Shown: positions 1 to 11,864, counted from the first letter of the stretch. The stretch is DNA of 64,000 nt from Rhynchopus euleeides (GCA_963210315.1 OY723241.1:868001-932000), one strand, 5' to 3'. Numbers and translations are program-made. The notes: generated by a model not told the origin, from the letters alone.

Positions 1-1336
1 CCCCTCTGTGCAGAGCACAGTGGAGCTAGTGGAACTGAGAAGACACTTTCCGCGTGAAGGCCGTGCGCGAGAGTCTGGGTTTCGTGTGCGCGCATGAGCG
101 CAGTGTGTTGTGGCCCCTCCGGAAGGGGAGTTGCCGTGACAGGATGATTTTGTGTTGCTGAATCAAACACACCATACGCCCCCACTGACTCTTTCCCTGT
201 CTGAACAAGTCGGCGTATTTTGAGCAAAGCTGTTCCACCCGACTGCATCTCAACAGAAGAGAAATCAACGAAAGTTGGCACTCTTCGAACGATGGACACC
301 CCTCACAAGCCTGTCTGGGCGTGTGGGGTGCTCGCAGGGATCCGCGCGGTGAAAAGTTTCCCGAGTTGGGCTCCACCAAACTGCCAAAAAGAACAAAACA
401 GGGCAGTTCCAGGTTGCGGATGTGAACTCAAAAGGCATGTTGACTTCGGGTGGATAAGTGAAGTGCTCCAGATGATCGATCATCGAACGACGTATTTTGA
501 GCGAGTAAAGAAAACCCCCACCCCCATCCCCCCTAATGGCTCAAGCCCAACGACAACAATGAACGAAGACGACGCTGCGTGCATCACAACACACAGGAAA
601 CGCATGCCCAACAACAATAAAGAGAGCCGTGAGACTGGTGGTCAGAGGGTGCGAATCCACATATTCTACCCCATCAGTGCGTCGGTGTGAAAAAAACCCC
701 TCCCCCCCTCCCCCCAACATCATCAAGGGAACTGCATGCCCACCTTCGATGCGACGCTGCACGTGATGCCACTTATCTATCAAGGAAGAGAAAACGGGGC
801 TGAAGCGGGGTATCGGGCAGGCGGTTATGTGGGGTAACGGAAACGGAGCGGAGGAGGCGGAGGGGGGTTGGAGTGAATTACTCCCTCGACACACACACAC
901 ACCTCGAGCCAACGGATTCTGGCTAACTTGTGTGAAAAGGTTTTGGCAACAACAACCTAATGGACGAGGCACTCCATCCCAGGGTGGGGGGTACAGCACG
1001 CACATTGTCGCAGGGAAGGTCGTCTGAGAAACTCTCCTATTGTAGGCCAGGCATTGCCTGTATACCTCACAGACATACCCGCAGGGTGAGGCATGTGTGT
1101 GACTGCGGACGAGCATTGCCTCGTCCACGACACGCCAACCAGGAGGCATTGTGAGTGCTGTCACAGAGTGACCCAAAGTCGCTCTGGCGAGTTGTTTTTT
1201 TTCAAATTCCATTTTTTTTGTTCCGAAAAATCGAAGAAATACCACACAGCCACGCACACAACACACACATCCACCCACCCTACACAGACATGCCCAACTG
1301 AGAAAGACCCCCCAACCCACCCCACGCCGGGCCCGC
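1..1336. other. Non-coding region downstream of the Dispatched-like gene
   Basis: No convincing gene is seen. The stretch contains CA/GT-rich microsatellites (about 890-905 and 1250-1300) and C-rich runs (515-530, 700-715). The long open frame here on the minus strand is compositionally driven and overlaps the end of the next gene. Confidence 0.6.
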
Positions 1337-4300
1337 TCAAATTCTATCCTGCATCGTCCCAAGCGATATGATATCGCTGCGGTCTGCGAATGCATGGGGC
1401 CCACCACTCTCCTCAGCCTCCTCCCCATCTTCAGCCCCAGCGGAGCAGGGGGCGGCAACGGTGCACCACTCCCAGGAACAGGCGTGGAGGTTCAGCCCGA
1501 AGCTGCTGAGCGTCAGCATCACGACGGGGTAGACCACGGCAGCGGACAGCCCCGCGCTGACGAGGGTCACCGCGACGAACGCGCCGAATTTGAACAGGAA
1601 GACAATGGTGCAGCCGATCAGAAAGGCGGCAGACCCGACGGAGGTAACCGCGGCAGCGATCACCGGAGGTCCGATGAGGATCATCGTCTTCTTCACGTAG
1701 CGGATGTGCCGGATGTGGCGGGGCTGGAAGGAGCTCTCGGAGCGTTTCTCCCCATCGCGGATGATGCTTGCGTGGAGTGTTGCGATGTGGACGACATAGT
1801 CGCATGACATCCCGACGACGATTGTCATGCAGATCGACTCGATGACGCCGAGGTTCCATCCGGCGCAGGTCATGAATGCGATGAACACCGTGACGCTCGA
1901 TGCGATGCAGGCTGTCGCCGTGACGGACACGATGACATTCCGCGTCACAAGCGTCAGAATCGCCAGCGCGAGGAACAGCGACACAGCGAGCGACAGAAAG
2001 GCAGTCCGCTGCAGCTCCTGCTGCGTCTCCATCACCACCCACACGCTCCCCGCCGTCTGAAACCCCTTGTTCCCCGTCGCAGGGGCGAGGCTGTTAAACC
2101 GCTCCATCCACTCCTCCCAATCCACCCAGTCGGGGCGGATCTCGGTGAAGGGCTGCCGCCAGTTGATGGAGGTCCCTACCCACACGGTATACACCAGGGC
2201 ACGCTGCGGCATGCCTTCGTCGGGATTCCTCCAATAGTATATCCCAGCGTAGTGCGTGCGGCCCTTCTTATGGAACCACTCTGCCGACACCCTGTCAAAC
2301 TCTTCGGGCTGCAGGGGCAGAGATGTGTTTTTGTCCTTCCGGAGGAATGTGTCGATGTCGAGCATGGGGCACCACAGAGACCCGGCCCGCACCATGTGGG
2401 CTACGCTGCTCTGGGGGTCCCCGAGGTCTTTGCAGACACGCAGGAGGTGCATCTGGCAGGCAGGGTCCGACATGTTAAAGGTCTCATCAACCTTAACATG
2501 CGTGGCAGACGAGGGGTCCAGCAGGTTCCCATCGTCCTGCGGGACGAGCCCCCAGGTCATGCGCATCATCGCACGCCCGACATCGATATCCATCGTTAGC
2601 TCAGTGTCGAGATACCTCGCCTGATTGTGGTGCTTCGGCCATAGGGAGAGCTCCCCATTCGGGCCTGGCAGGTTCAGAGCCAACACCACGCTGGCTGCCA
2701 GGCAGACGGCTGCCGCTGCAGCCACCCCTCTATAGTGCGACGTCACCGCAACAATCAGCCTCCGCAGCAGCGACGGGGCATGCCGGCTCTGCCGCTTCTC
2801 CTCCCGCGGGCTCCGCCCGCTGCCCGGCATCGACCCGAAGAACTCACCCTCGCCCTCCACCTCGTCGAAGCTCATCACATTGGAGTCGTCGGAATACGCA
2901 TCCCCGTCGGAGCCGAAGCTGATGTTGAGTGGCGCTCCCGCCATGCCACCACCCCCCGCCCCGCCAGCACGCCCCTCCTCTGGGTGCGGGGCATCGGAGA
3001 GGAAGTCGTCTGTCGAGTCGCCTGCGCCCAGCTCTGAGGCGTTCTGCAGGGAGATGGCGCCGGAGGCGCCACCGCCGTGGGGCATGTCGTCGTCGCTGTC
3101 GCCGCTGGCGGGCAGGCTGTGGTAGGCTGCGGTGGCGTGGCTGCGGCAGCCTGTGGCTTGGAGGAGCCACTCCACCTTGCGGTTGATCCTTGCTGCGAGG
3201 ATGAGGAGCGGGGGGAACCACAGAGCGACAATGAGCAGCAGCGACAGCATCAGGAGAGCCATGAAGAGGCCGAAGAGTTTGATGGGCGCGATGTGCGACG
3301 CGCAGTTCCCGAGGAACGCCCCCGCCGTGGTGAGGGATGTGGCTGTGACGGTCTGCAGGCTGTGCCGCATCGTGCGCTCCAGCCGCACCTCCTCCGAAGC
3401 GCGGGGGTCCCGCCTCCCCTCGTCACGCCAGTGCGCGAGGAGGACGAAGAAGTCATCCGCGCCGATCCCCGCGACAAGAAACAGCCCGATGCAGTGCAGC
3501 ACACCCACCCACCGCACCCCAAACAGCTGGTAGAGATAGAAGGAGACGGGGAGGCACAGCAGCACTCCCACAACGGCACCCAGGCTGAGCACCACATCCC
3601 GGGAGTAGAGTACGATGAAGGCGAGGACGAAGGTGACGGACCCCACGGCCCACCTCCCGTCGACAAACATCTGGTTTCGGAGCTGCACGTCGAAGAAGTG
3701 GGGCTCCCTCCATGCGACAGACACGCCGTAGTCCCCCTCGGCATGCGCGGCGAGGTCCGACAGCTGCCGCACCCCCGAGAGGAGTTCTGCATCGCCGTTG
3801 TCATCCTGCACCCCGAAGATGACGCGCGTTGTCCGTGATTTCATCCCTCCCAGCTCGACGGTGCGGGCGGCGGCGGCATCTGTCGCGTGTGTGTCGAAGA
3901 GGGCACGGCCCCCCGACCTGGGGAGGATTTTCGACGCGAGTGAGGAGCGCTTCGCCCATGCCGCCAGCACCTGGGCAGCGGAGAGGACGCGGTCCATATA
4001 TTCTGGAGTCATCCCAGCGCATGTCTCGGGGGTGTCATCGGGGAAGTCGGAGAGAGCGCGGAGCTCCGGTTCCGATGCGTTTGTCGCCAGGAGGAGCCCG
4101 CAGAGGTCCATTCCGCTGAGCTCGCAGGGTGCGGCGCAGCTGCTGCTGCCGGGGGAGGTTCCGGGGGCGTCGCAGCCAAGAGGGGCCCTGATGTCGCAGG
4201 GTACGGTGCCCGTGGTGTTGCAGGTCTGCTTGAGGTATTCCGTCGCGCCGAGGAACATCCCTGCGCCGCGCAGCGTGCGCAGCATCTTGCGGAAGGAGCT

Positions 4301-4861
4301 GGGTGAGTGCCTGGAGTGGAGGAGGCTGGGGAGGGACAGCAGGTAGACCGGGGTGTCGCACTCCTCCACAACACACTGCGGCTCATCCGACCACTCCGTC
4401 TCGCTGAGGACGGCGTCCCCAGCGCAGTGGCGGCGCCATGTCTCAGTCGCCTCCACATGCTCCACAAGGTGGCAGAGCCGGAGGAGGCCCTCGTGTGACA
4501 GGATGTTGTGGTTATCCGACTCGTCTGTCACCAGCACGGTCAGCTCCCTGCTGTGGTTGGAGCAGTGGTCCCGCGGGTGCCCCTCAGAGGCGAGGGTGTC
4601 GGCTTGCCTCGAAGATGCGGCAGGTTCAGGGGGGTGGGTGTGTCTCGGGAAGTGCCACAGGTATTCCCCGATAGCGTGGGATGTCTTGTCGCGCATGCTG
4701 AGCTCCGTGCCTCTGACGACAAAGCTGTCCACCGTCGTGTCGAGCTTGGTGCCGCTGTGCACCACCTCACGTGCAAGCAGCAGGACAGCCGCAGCGACAA
4801 AAGTCATCCATAGGAGCGGAAATCGGACGTACAGCTTCGCAGCGTAGCGCAGCAGGCCCAT
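1337..4861 (-). CDS. Dispatched/Patched-like RND-family membrane protein (sterol-sensing type)
   Basis: Single open frame of 1174 residues, so apparently intronless. The layout is that of the Patched/Dispatched/NPC1 branch of the RND superfamily. There is one TM helix at about residues 13-33, a large Cys-rich extracytoplasmic domain (about 35-410), then a five-helix block (about 415-590) containing GIGADDFF at about residue 464-471. An acidic, Ser/Gly-rich cytoplasmic loop follows, then TM7 (about 745-765), a second extracytoplasmic domain, and a second helix block with the matching motif GMSCDYVVH at about residue 1018. The paired GxxxDD/D motifs in TM4 and TM10 are the proton-relay positions of RND transporters, and GADD is typical of Dispatched-like proteins. 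The role is probably sterol or lipid export or sensing at a membrane; the substrate cannot be read from sequence. A CT-rich tract followed by AG lies about 27 nt upstream of the ATG and could be a splice acceptor. The assignment to Dispatched rather than Patched or NPC1 is tentative. Confidence 0.82.
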   Translation of the reverse strand: MGLLRYAAKLYVRFPLLWMTFVAAAVLLLAREVVHSGTKLDTTVDSFVVRGTELSMRDKTSHAIGEYLWHFPRHTHPPEPAASSRQADTLASEGHPRDHCSNHSRELTVLVTDESDNHNILSHEGLLRLCHLVEHVEATETWRRHCAGDAVLSETEWSDEPQCVVEECDTPVYLLSLPSLLHSRHSPSSFRKMLRTLRGAGMFLGATEYLKQTCNTTGTVPCDIRAPLGCDAPGTSPGSSSCAAPCELSGMDLCGLLLATNASEPELRALSDFPDDTPETCAGMTPEYMDRVLSAAQVLAAWAKRSSLASKILPRSGGRALFDTHATDAAAARTVELGGMKSRTTRVIFGVQDDNGDAELLSGVRQLSDLAAHAEGDYGVSVAWREPHFFDVQLRNQMFVDGRWAVGSVTFVLAFIVLYSRDVVLSLGAVVGVLLCLPVSFYLYQLFGVRWVGVLHCIGLFLVAGIGADDFFVLLAHWRDEGRRDPRASEEVRLERTMRHSLQTVTATSLTTAGAFLGNCASHIAPIKLFGLFMALLMLSLLLIVALWFPPLLILAARINRKVEWLLQATGCRSHATAAYHSLPASGDSDDDMPHGGGASGAISLQNASELGAGDSTDDFLSDAPHPEEGRAGGAGGGGMAGAPLNISFGSDGDAYSDDSNVMSFDEVEGEGEFFGSMPGSGRSPREEKRQSRHAPSLLRRLIVAVTSHYRGVAAAAAVCLAASVVLALNLPGPNGELSLWPKHHNQARYLDTELTMDIDVGRAMMRMTWGLVPQDDGNLLDPSSATHVKVDETFNMSDPACQMHLLRVCKDLGDPQSSVAHMVRAGSLWCPMLDIDTFLRKDKNTSLPLQPEEFDRVSAEWFHKKGRTHYAGIYYWRNPDEGMPQRALVYTVWVGTSINWRQPFTEIRPDWVDWEEWMERFNSLAPATGNKGFQTAGSVWVVMETQQELQRTAFLSLAVSLFLALAILTLVTRNVIVSVTATACIASSVTVFIAFMTCAGWNLGVIESICMTIVVGMSCDYVVHIATLHASIIRDGEKRSESSFQPRHIRHIRYVKKTMILIGPPVIAAAVTSVGSAAFLIGCTIVFLFKFGAFVAVTLVSAGLSAAVVYPVVMLTLSSFGLNLHACSWEWCTVAAPCSAGAEDGEEAEESGGPHAFADRSDIISLGTMQDRI

Positions 4862-5002
4862 AGTCCTCGAGGGGGGGGTGGGCCTGTTCAGGGGGATGGT
4901 GGAGGGAGAGAGAGGTTGAAGTCAAAATGTTCAGCTATGCATGGCAGTGTCGCTGATGCCCTGAGGGGATCGGGGGCGGGGGGGGCGGGTGATCAGCGTC
5001 AC

Positions 5003-5511
5003 GGCTGGTTGTCCTTTGTGTGGGTCGCACACAAATCACTGGCCTGCCAGCATGCAGCAGAGTCGTCAAGGGAAGCAGAAGAGACTGCAAGCAAAGCACA
5101 AACTGTGTGTCGTGCAAATCTGAAGGGAGGCGAAGGGGAAGAGTTGTTGTCGATTGCCAGAGAACACCCACGCCTTGCTGCGTGGTGATGCTCTGAAAGG
5201 ATTTGCACTGGCACAGTTTCCTGCGTTGTGAGCAACAAACAAAACAGAAGCGAAGGAAATCAAATCAAGGTAAAGTGAATGGGGCTCGAAGGAGAGTCGC
5301 ATGCACGATGGCACCTGTTTGTGAAGTGCATCGCGGCGTCACCTGCCCTGCCTGCCCCAGGCACACACACACGCATTGCAGGTGGCTGCGCACTGTGGCT
5401 CTATTCCGCCCGTCACGGGAGAATGGAGCACCTGAGCCGCATGCACACCTCTGCCTGCACACAGACAAACACGAGACGGTGTCGAGCAACGCCACCTGCA
5501 GAAGGTGCGCG
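5003..5511. repeat. Segmental duplication, copy 1
   Basis: This 509-bp stretch is nearly identical to 5676-6301 in the same orientation. It has small differences: ATCACT versus AGCACT after the shared TGGGTCGCACACAA, and a missing CGT. It lacks the 98-bp foldback insert of copy 2, so it shows the pre-insertion state. No gene is seen in it. Confidence 0.9.
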
Positions 5512-5675
5512 AGCATCCCCCTTCAGCCAATAGGGCTTCCCAATGGGGTGGGGGCTAGAACTAGGCGCCACTCAGATAGAAAGACTGAGAAAACGCAGTG
5601 GTCGGTCAGGTGCTGGGCAGACAGCAGAATGGAAGAAGAGAACGGGAAAGGGCGAAACGATTGGTGCGGTGCCCT

Positions 5676-6301
5676 GGCTGGCTGTCCTTTGTGTGGGTCG
5701 CACACAAAGCACTGGCCTGCCAGCATGCAGCTCAGTCGTCGTCAAGGGAAGCAGAAGAGACGGCAAGCAAATCACAAACTGTGTGTCGTGCGAATCTGAA
5801 GGGAGGCGAAGGGGAAGAGTTGTTGTCGATTGCGAGAGAACACCCACGCCTTGCAGCGTGGTGATGCTCTGAAAGGATTTGCACTGGCACAGTTTCCTGC
5901 GTTGTGAGCAACAAACAAAACAAACAGAGGGGGTCTTCGCTGGTCGACAAACTTCGTCAGTTTTCAGCCAATTCAACAGGAAATGCACCAAAGTGCACTG
6001 ACGATCACCCTGTAGCAAAGACCCCCAGAAGCGAGGAAATCAAATCAAAACAAATCAAGGTAAAGTGAATGGGGCTCGAAGGAGAGTCGCATGCACGATG
6101 GCACCTGTTTGTGAAGTGCATCGCGGCGTCACCTGCCCTGCCTGCCCCAGGCACACACACACGCATTGCAGGTGGCTGCGCACTGTGGCTCTATTCCGCC
6201 CGTCACGGGAGAATGGAGCACCTGAGCCGCATGCACACCTCTGCCTGCACACAGACAAACACGAGACGGTGTCGAGCAACGCCACCTGCAGAAGGTGCGC
6301 G
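5676..6301. repeat. Segmental duplication, copy 2 (abuts the 3' end of the BiP gene)
   Basis: Second copy of the 5003-5511 sequence. It ends 33 bp beyond the BiP stop codon, so the duplicated piece is BiP 3'-flanking/UTR sequence. It carries a 98-bp insert at 5929-6026 and a short CAAAT-type expansion right after it. Confidence 0.9.
5929..6026. mobile_element. 98-bp foldback MITE with 3-bp target duplication
   Basis: The insert begins GGGGGTCTTCGCT and ends AGCAAAGACCCCC, giving imperfect terminal inverted repeats, and is flanked by AGA on both sides. The duplicate copy at 5003-5511 lacks it and has a single AGA at the matching place. It shares the internal string TCGTCAGTTTTCAGCCAA with the element at 34790-34898, so both belong to one family. 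Confidence 0.8.
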
Positions 6302-6334
6302 GTGGCACCCTGCAGCAGGAAACACGCAGCCCCG

Positions 6335-8371
6335 TCACAGATCCTGCTCCTCCTCCTCCTCCTCCGCACCTCCACCACCACCAGTGTGGCCCTGCTGCTG
6401 GTACACACTGGAGACAATCGGGTTCGTCACCTGCTGCAGCTTCACCAGCTGCTCGGCGTACGCCTCCTTCTCTGCAGACGGGTTCTCGTCCAGCCAGTCC
6501 AGCGCCTCCTTCACGGCGTCGTGGACGGCCTGCTTGTCGTCGTCCCCCAGCTTCCCCCCAAGCCTGTCGTCGTCGTCCACCTGGTTCTTCAGGCTGTATG
6601 CCGTGCTCTCCAGCTGGTTCTTCGCATCCACCCGCCCGCGCACGGCCCGGTCCTCGTCCGCAAACCCGGCCGCCTCCTCCACCATGCGGTCGATCTCCTC
6701 CTGCGTCAGGCGCCCCTTGTCGTTCGTGATGGCCAGCTCCTCCGCCGCCCCCGACGCCTCGTCCTTCGCCCCGACCAGCAGGATCCCATCCGCGTCGACG
6801 TTGAAGGAGACCGCAATCTGCGGGACGCCGCGCGGCGCAGGCGGGATCCCCGACAGCTCGAACCTCCCGAGGAGGCGGCAGTCCTTCGTCATCGCCCGCT
6901 CCCCCTCGAACACCTGGATCCCCACCCGCTCCTGGTTGTCCTGGTGGGTCGAGAAGACCTGTGTCTTGTCCGCTGGGGTGGCCGTGTTCCGCCCGATCAG
7001 CTTCGTCATCACCCCGCCCACCGTCTCGATCCCCAGCGACAGCGGCACCACGTCCACCAGCAGGATCCCGTCCAGCGCCTCGTTGTCTGCCGCAGCCCCG
7101 GACAGCACAGCCCCGTGCACCGCAGCCCCGTACGCCACCGCCTCGTCGGGGTTGATCCCGCGGTGCACCTCCTTCCCGTTGAAGAAGCCCTTCACCAGGG
7201 CCTGCACCTTGGGGATGCGCGTCGACCCCCCGACCAGCACAATCTCGTCGATGTCCCCCTTCTGCAGCTTCGCATCCGCCAGCACCGCCTTCACCGGCTT
7301 CAGCGTCCCGCGGAACAGGTCCCCCGCCAGCTCCTCGAACTTCGCACGTGTCAGCGTGTCGGAGAAGTCGACCCCGTCGCCCAGCCCCTCCACCTCCACA
7401 CGCGCCGTCGGCTTCGCAGACAGCTGCCGCTTCGCCGCCTCGCACGCCGCACGCAGCCGCACCAGCACCTGCGCGTTCTTCGACACGTCCCGCCCGTGGC
7501 GTGCCTGGATCTCCTTCACGTAGTGCTGCACCAGCCGGTTGTCGAAGTCCTCCCCGCCCAGGTGCGTGTCCCCGTTCGTCGCCAGCACCTCGAAGAACCC
7601 GTCCTCGATCTGCAGCACCGACACGTCGAACGTCCCACCCCCGAGGTCGAACACCAGCACGTTCTTCTCCCCATCTTCACCGCGCCCCCGGGCGTCCAGC
7701 CCGTACGCGATGGCGGCCGCCGTCGGCTCGTTGATCACACGCACCACGTTCAGCCCCGCAATCGTCCCCGCATCCTTTGTCGACTGCCGCTGGGCGTCTG
7801 TGAAGTAGGCCGGGACTGTCACCACGGCGTTCCGCACCTCCTGCCCCAGGTACCCCTCTGCGATCCCCTTCATCTTCCCCAGCACCATCGCAGAGATCTC
7901 CTCCGGCGTGTACCGCCGCTGCTCCCCTCGGTGCTGCAGAGACACCAGCGGCTGCCCGTCCTTCCCCGCCACGATGTCGTACGCCACGTGCTTCCGGTCC
8001 TGCTGCACCGTCGTGTCCGCATACTTCCGCCCGATCAGCCGCTTCACCGCAGCCACCGTGTTCTTCGGGTTCTCCGATATCTGGTTCTTGGCCCCGTCCC
8101 CGACAAGACGCTCCCCGTCCGTGAAGGCGACGACAGACGGCGTGATCCGGTTCCCCATCTCGTTGGGGATCACCTCCACCTTCCCGTTCTGCCACACACC
8201 CACCACGGAGTACGTTGTCCCGAGGTCGATCCCCACCACAGGGCCCTCCACGTCCTGCTGCTTCCCTGCCCTGCTGCTGCTGCTGCTGCCATCCGCCCCC
8301 ACCACCGACAGCAGGGCAAGCCCCCACACGACCCCCACAGTCGCAGCGCGCTGCATCGTCATCAGCCCCAT
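6335..8371 (-). CDS. Endoplasmic reticulum HSP70 chaperone (BiP/GRP78)
   Basis: Intronless, 678 residues from the first ATG of a Met cluster. An N-terminal hydrophobic segment (about residues 11-25) looks like a signal peptide. The three HSP70 signatures are present: GIDLGTTYS at 47-55, [11 protein letters not shown] at about 243, and [11 protein letters not shown] at about 384. The nucleotide-binding and substrate-binding domains are complete, and the length matches BiP. The C-terminus is a Gly/Glu-rich linker ending EEQDL, a plausible but non-canonical KDEL-type ER retrieval signal. The expected role is ATP-dependent folding and translocation of proteins in the ER lumen. The frame stays open upstream to 8761, but that extension reads like non-coding sequence and would bury the signal peptide. 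A duplicated 3'-flanking segment follows the gene. Confidence 0.95.
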   Translation of the reverse strand: MGLMTMQRAATVGVVWGLALLSVVGADGSSSSSRAGKQQDVEGPVVGIDLGTTYSVVGVWQNGKVEVIPNEMGNRITPSVVAFTDGERLVGDGAKNQISENPKNTVAAVKRLIGRKYADTTVQQDRKHVAYDIVAGKDGQPLVSLQHRGEQRRYTPEEISAMVLGKMKGIAEGYLGQEVRNAVVTVPAYFTDAQRQSTKDAGTIAGLNVVRVINEPTAAAIAYGLDARGRGEDGEKNVLVFDLGGGTFDVSVLQIEDGFFEVLATNGDTHLGGEDFDNRLVQHYVKEIQARHGRDVSKNAQVLVRLRAACEAAKRQLSAKPTARVEVEGLGDGVDFSDTLTRAKFEELAGDLFRGTLKPVKAVLADAKLQKGDIDEIVLVGGSTRIPKVQALVKGFFNGKEVHRGINPDEAVAYGAAVHGAVLSGAAADNEALDGILLVDVVPLSLGIETVGGVMTKLIGRNTATPADKTQVFSTHQDNQERVGIQVFEGERAMTKDCRLLGRFELSGIPPAPRGVPQIAVSFNVDADGILLVGAKDEASGAAEELAITNDKGRLTQEEIDRMVEEAAGFADEDRAVRGRVDAKNQLESTAYSLKNQVDDDDRLGGKLGDDDKQAVHDAVKEALDWLDENPSAEKEAYAEQLVKLQQVTNPIVSSVYQQQGHTGGGGGAEEEEEEQDL

Positions 8372-10328
8372 CGTCACGCGTCGGTGTCTGCGCTTGCTTG
8401 CCGGCACACGGGAGAGCGATGCACAAGGCTGTGCACTGCGAATGGCTGTATCCTGAGTCGAGTTGTGCGTGTGTGTTGTGTAAACCTGCATCGAAGGGCG
8501 GGCGTGCGGTGGTGCGTGCCGGTGTGTGGAATACGGCACTTGCCAACCCCACAGTCTCTCGAATGCAGAACAACACGACACAACAACACACAGAACCACA
8601 ACAACTGTCTCGCTCCTGCCATTGAGCCTGCCAGGGACATGGATGCGGGTCGGTGCTGCAACCCTGTGACTCACCCACGGCAGGAGCTTGCATATCAAGT
8701 CGCACAACACACCACAAGACCCGAGACGTGGCTGGCTTGTGACACACACACACATGTGCACGTGTCAGCACAGATCTTGGTTTGCGAATGGAAGAATGTA
8801 ATCAGCGCCAGAGGCTCATTCGCCAGGTAAAGTTAAAATTGTCATCATCCGCGAGTGCGAGGCTCAACGCCTTCACAGAGTGCATCTCGTGCAGCCCTGT
8901 GGCCACCTCTTCCTTCTCGCAAAGAGGATAGCCGTAGCGCCTTCATAATCACCTTCACATTCACATCCACTCTCAGGAACTCTGTGTGGTCTGAAGAGAC
9001 TGTGTGACGCATGGTTCGACGCTGCTGCCCACGTCCCTTGCGGGCACTCGCAGAGCGGCCATGGATATGCGTAACGCAGCAGGGCGTGCCCTGCAGCTTT
9101 GCTTTCCGAGCACGTCCAGCGGGGAGCTGTGCATCAGAGGGAGAGATGCCTCCCAACCCAATTGACGGTCGTTGTTTGGTGTGGGTGTGGGTGTGTTTTT
9201 GATTACGGTGTGTTGTCACACTTACAATACAATACACGCTATCTCAGAGAGGACAAGTCACCTGCATAGCCTTCACAAGGGTGTGATCGAAGGTGGTGTG
9301 CAAAACTCTTACAGATGTCATGGGATCCCACAAAAGCGAGACAAGACAGCAGCATGTGCAGTCAGATGGTGGTGCATGTTGAAGCATCGTCGTCCGCACA
9401 CAAGGTGCGTAGGATTGGAGTGATTTGTGTGTGTATGTGAGTCATCACGGTGCAAGGCAGTGGCAGGTCCTCCTCATGTGTGGCGGCACAGCACCAGCAG
9501 GCGCATTGGGCGAGGCGACGGGGTGGAGCGGGGTCAGGTCTGCGGGCCGACCGTCAGCATGCCCACCTGTGATCTGGTGATCCACACCTGGCTCCTCCAA
9601 CTGCATGCGCTGCGAATACACCGCGGCGACTACACCGTCCTGCGCTCTGGGGGCTAGAATGCTGTTAGAATGGCTGGCGCGGACAGGCGCGCAACGACAA
9701 CGCAGGCACATGGGTCTCAAATAGACCCACCCAGAAAGCCGGGTCCCTCGCGAGGACAGCTGTCTATCCGGTGTGGCCGGTGCCCGTGTGACGGACGATG
9801 CCAATCTCAGAGATAGTGTGGAGAGTGGCGCAGCACAACACTGGTCATGACGTGCCACCTTTCCCGAGTCATCGGCACGTCTGAACGTATGTCCGTCAGC
9901 TCCTCCCCCCCCCCCGATCGTTCGAAACGTGAAAGAGCAAACCGTCTTCCATAAAACACACTGCCTGATTGGCATTCATTGCTAACCCCCCCCCCCCCTC
10001 TCCCACCACCTTCGAAGAAATACATGCGACACGTCTCTCTCTGTATCTCTCTATACCCGTAACGAAGATATTCGCACCCCCCTCCCTCCCTCCCCCCCTC
10101 TCCCTCTCTCTCTCTATCAAAGCCTTGGCGTTGCTGCTCTCTTGAAGTTCCAACCAAAGCAAGCGTCAGCCGAATCACAATGGTGTGTGAGAGGCCTTTT
10201 TCTTGTTGCTTCGACAGATGGGGCATCGCCCACCAGGTGCCGCACCCACCCCCTGAGCGATGATCGGCAAAGGAATAACGCTTTGCGTGCGGGTCAGGAA
10301 CAGCTGTGGGAGGGAACTCCGATCCCGC
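8372..10328. other. Intergenic region upstream of BiP
   Basis: No gene is supported. It holds a C-rich tract at 9902-9915, another at 9988-9999 and a long CT-rich (pyrimidine) tract at about 10080-10125. Open frames here lack any recognisable domain. Confidence 0.55.
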
Positions 10329-11864
10329 TTAAGAGGAGCGCTTCTTGCCCCCTTTGCCGCCCTTCTTCCCACCGCCCTTCTTTCCGCCCTTGGGGAACTT
10401 GATGGCAAACTTCGGCTTCGAGAGGACCGCCTCCCCCTCGGCGTCGGTCAGGGGGCGCAGCGTCACACCCACGCCCTTGAGAACCTTCACCTCTTCAATG
10501 GCCTATAGAGGGTGGTGGTGCGATGTCAGGCCGTCGTGTGGGGTGTGGCAGTGGTCGTGGGAGGGAGCTAGGACGAAATGCATCTCCTCTCCCCAGCAAT
10601 GTGTAAAAATCGCAATGTAAAAACCAACTGCGAGACTGATGTGGCATATCCCCCTGTTTATTTGGCACAGGCAGGAGTCATGTCGCAGTAAATAAAGTCC
10701 TCCATCCAACCCAGGTCATCTCTGATTCTGACAGGAACTGCCGGCATACCCTCTTGGCGTCTTGGCTCGTCTTGAACTCGATGCGCAGGTTGTCCCCGTC
10801 CAGGAAGAGGAACGGCTGAGAGGGAGGGGGTTGTGACAAACGTGCCGAAGGGCCATCTTGTGCACAGACAGGGTGTGAATGCCGATGTGTGGCAGCGCAA
10901 AGCCCCAACCCGGCTCAACGCACACACAGGGAGGGGTGTGGGGGGGGTGTGTCACTGCGTGCACACACGGCACCCTTTCTTTGCCGCAGTGCAAGTTGCG
11001 CAGAGCGAACTCTGATGCTGGCTCCACACAGGCACACGCCCCACGGATTTTCAACAGGCTTGGATGTGCTGACTCATCCCACCGCACGTGTCACCCCACC
11101 CCCCGCCCACTACATACTTCGGGGAAGCCCTGTCCCACCAAGTCCTCCTTGAGTGTCAGCAGTGCAAGGGGAAGCTTGACACCGTCCGATGCAGTGCAGA
11201 TGGCGAAGCGGTGCTTCTTCTCGGCGTTTGCCTGCGTGCTGCTCGGAATGGCTTCCTCGCGCTTGCGCTTGACAACAGGGTTGCGCAGCTCCTTGTAGTT
11301 CTTTTCGAAGATCTCCTCCGCCGCCTTCTTGAGGGAGAAGTGCGTGCGGCTCCCGTCGGGATGCACGACGAAGAAGCACTTCGTCTCCTCCTCAAACTCC
11401 TTATTCAGGCCAAACCCAATCTGCTGGACGCCGTTGCCCATCTTCTCCGTGCCACGAGGGTGTCGCTCCAGGATAGCAAACACGATGAATGCCTGCAGAC
11501 CACTCAGGAAGTAGTCCTCCTCGAGGTCCTTCGGAACATCACCGTACGCCGCGCGCATCAGGTCAAATGAGCTTGTGAACACCCTCCCTGCAAGGGTGAT
11601 GACCGACACCTCGTCCGCCCCGTCATTCGCAGCTTGCTTGTCTTGACCTTCTTGTTGTTGTTCCTGTTGTTGTTGTTCTTGTTGTTGCTGTTGTTCTTCT
11701 TGTTTCCCCTGCGCCTGCTCTTGTGCCGGATTTTCTTCTGCCTCGGGGGTTGCTGCTCCAACTGCGGCTTCCGCAGCTTCCGCTGCCACAGGCTCGGCTG
11801 ATGTGGCCGGGTTCACCTCGACAGGCGGATTCGCACCCACATCCGTCATATCTGTGTCAGTCAT
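10329..11864 (-). CDS. DUF3223/DCL-like protein, three exons
   Basis: Exons on the minus strand are 11864-11118, 10815-10750 and 10502-10329, giving 328 residues. Donors are GTATGT (11117-11112) and GTATGC (10749-10744); acceptors are CTCTCAG and CTATAG. All junctions are phase 0 and splice in frame. The N-terminal part is Ala/Glu/Gln-rich with a Gln tract (about residues 65-95). A domain at about 110-200 contains HPRGTEKMGNGVQQI and CFFVVHPDG, which I match to the DUF3223/DCL family (the defective-chloroplasts-and-leaves domain of plants, also found in Pol IV/V tails) from the pattern of conserved HPxxxxKxGxG and CFxxxRxDG. The C-terminus is a Lys/Gly tail, KFPKGGKKGGGKKGGKGGKK, probably nucleic-acid binding. 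DCL relatives act in rRNA processing, but the function here is unknown. The start was chosen at the first Met that opens the acidic N-terminus. Confidence 0.65.

Noticed and set aside
541-1458. 305-codon open frame on the minus strand
   Set aside because: It overlaps the Dispatched-like gene, is driven by CA/GT and GC-rich simple sequence, and has no recognisable domain.
6065-8830. 921-codon open frame on the plus strand
   Set aside because: It is the antisense of the BiP gene; high GC at third positions leaves the complementary frame open. The residues are Arg/His/Pro/Leu-rich shadow sequence.
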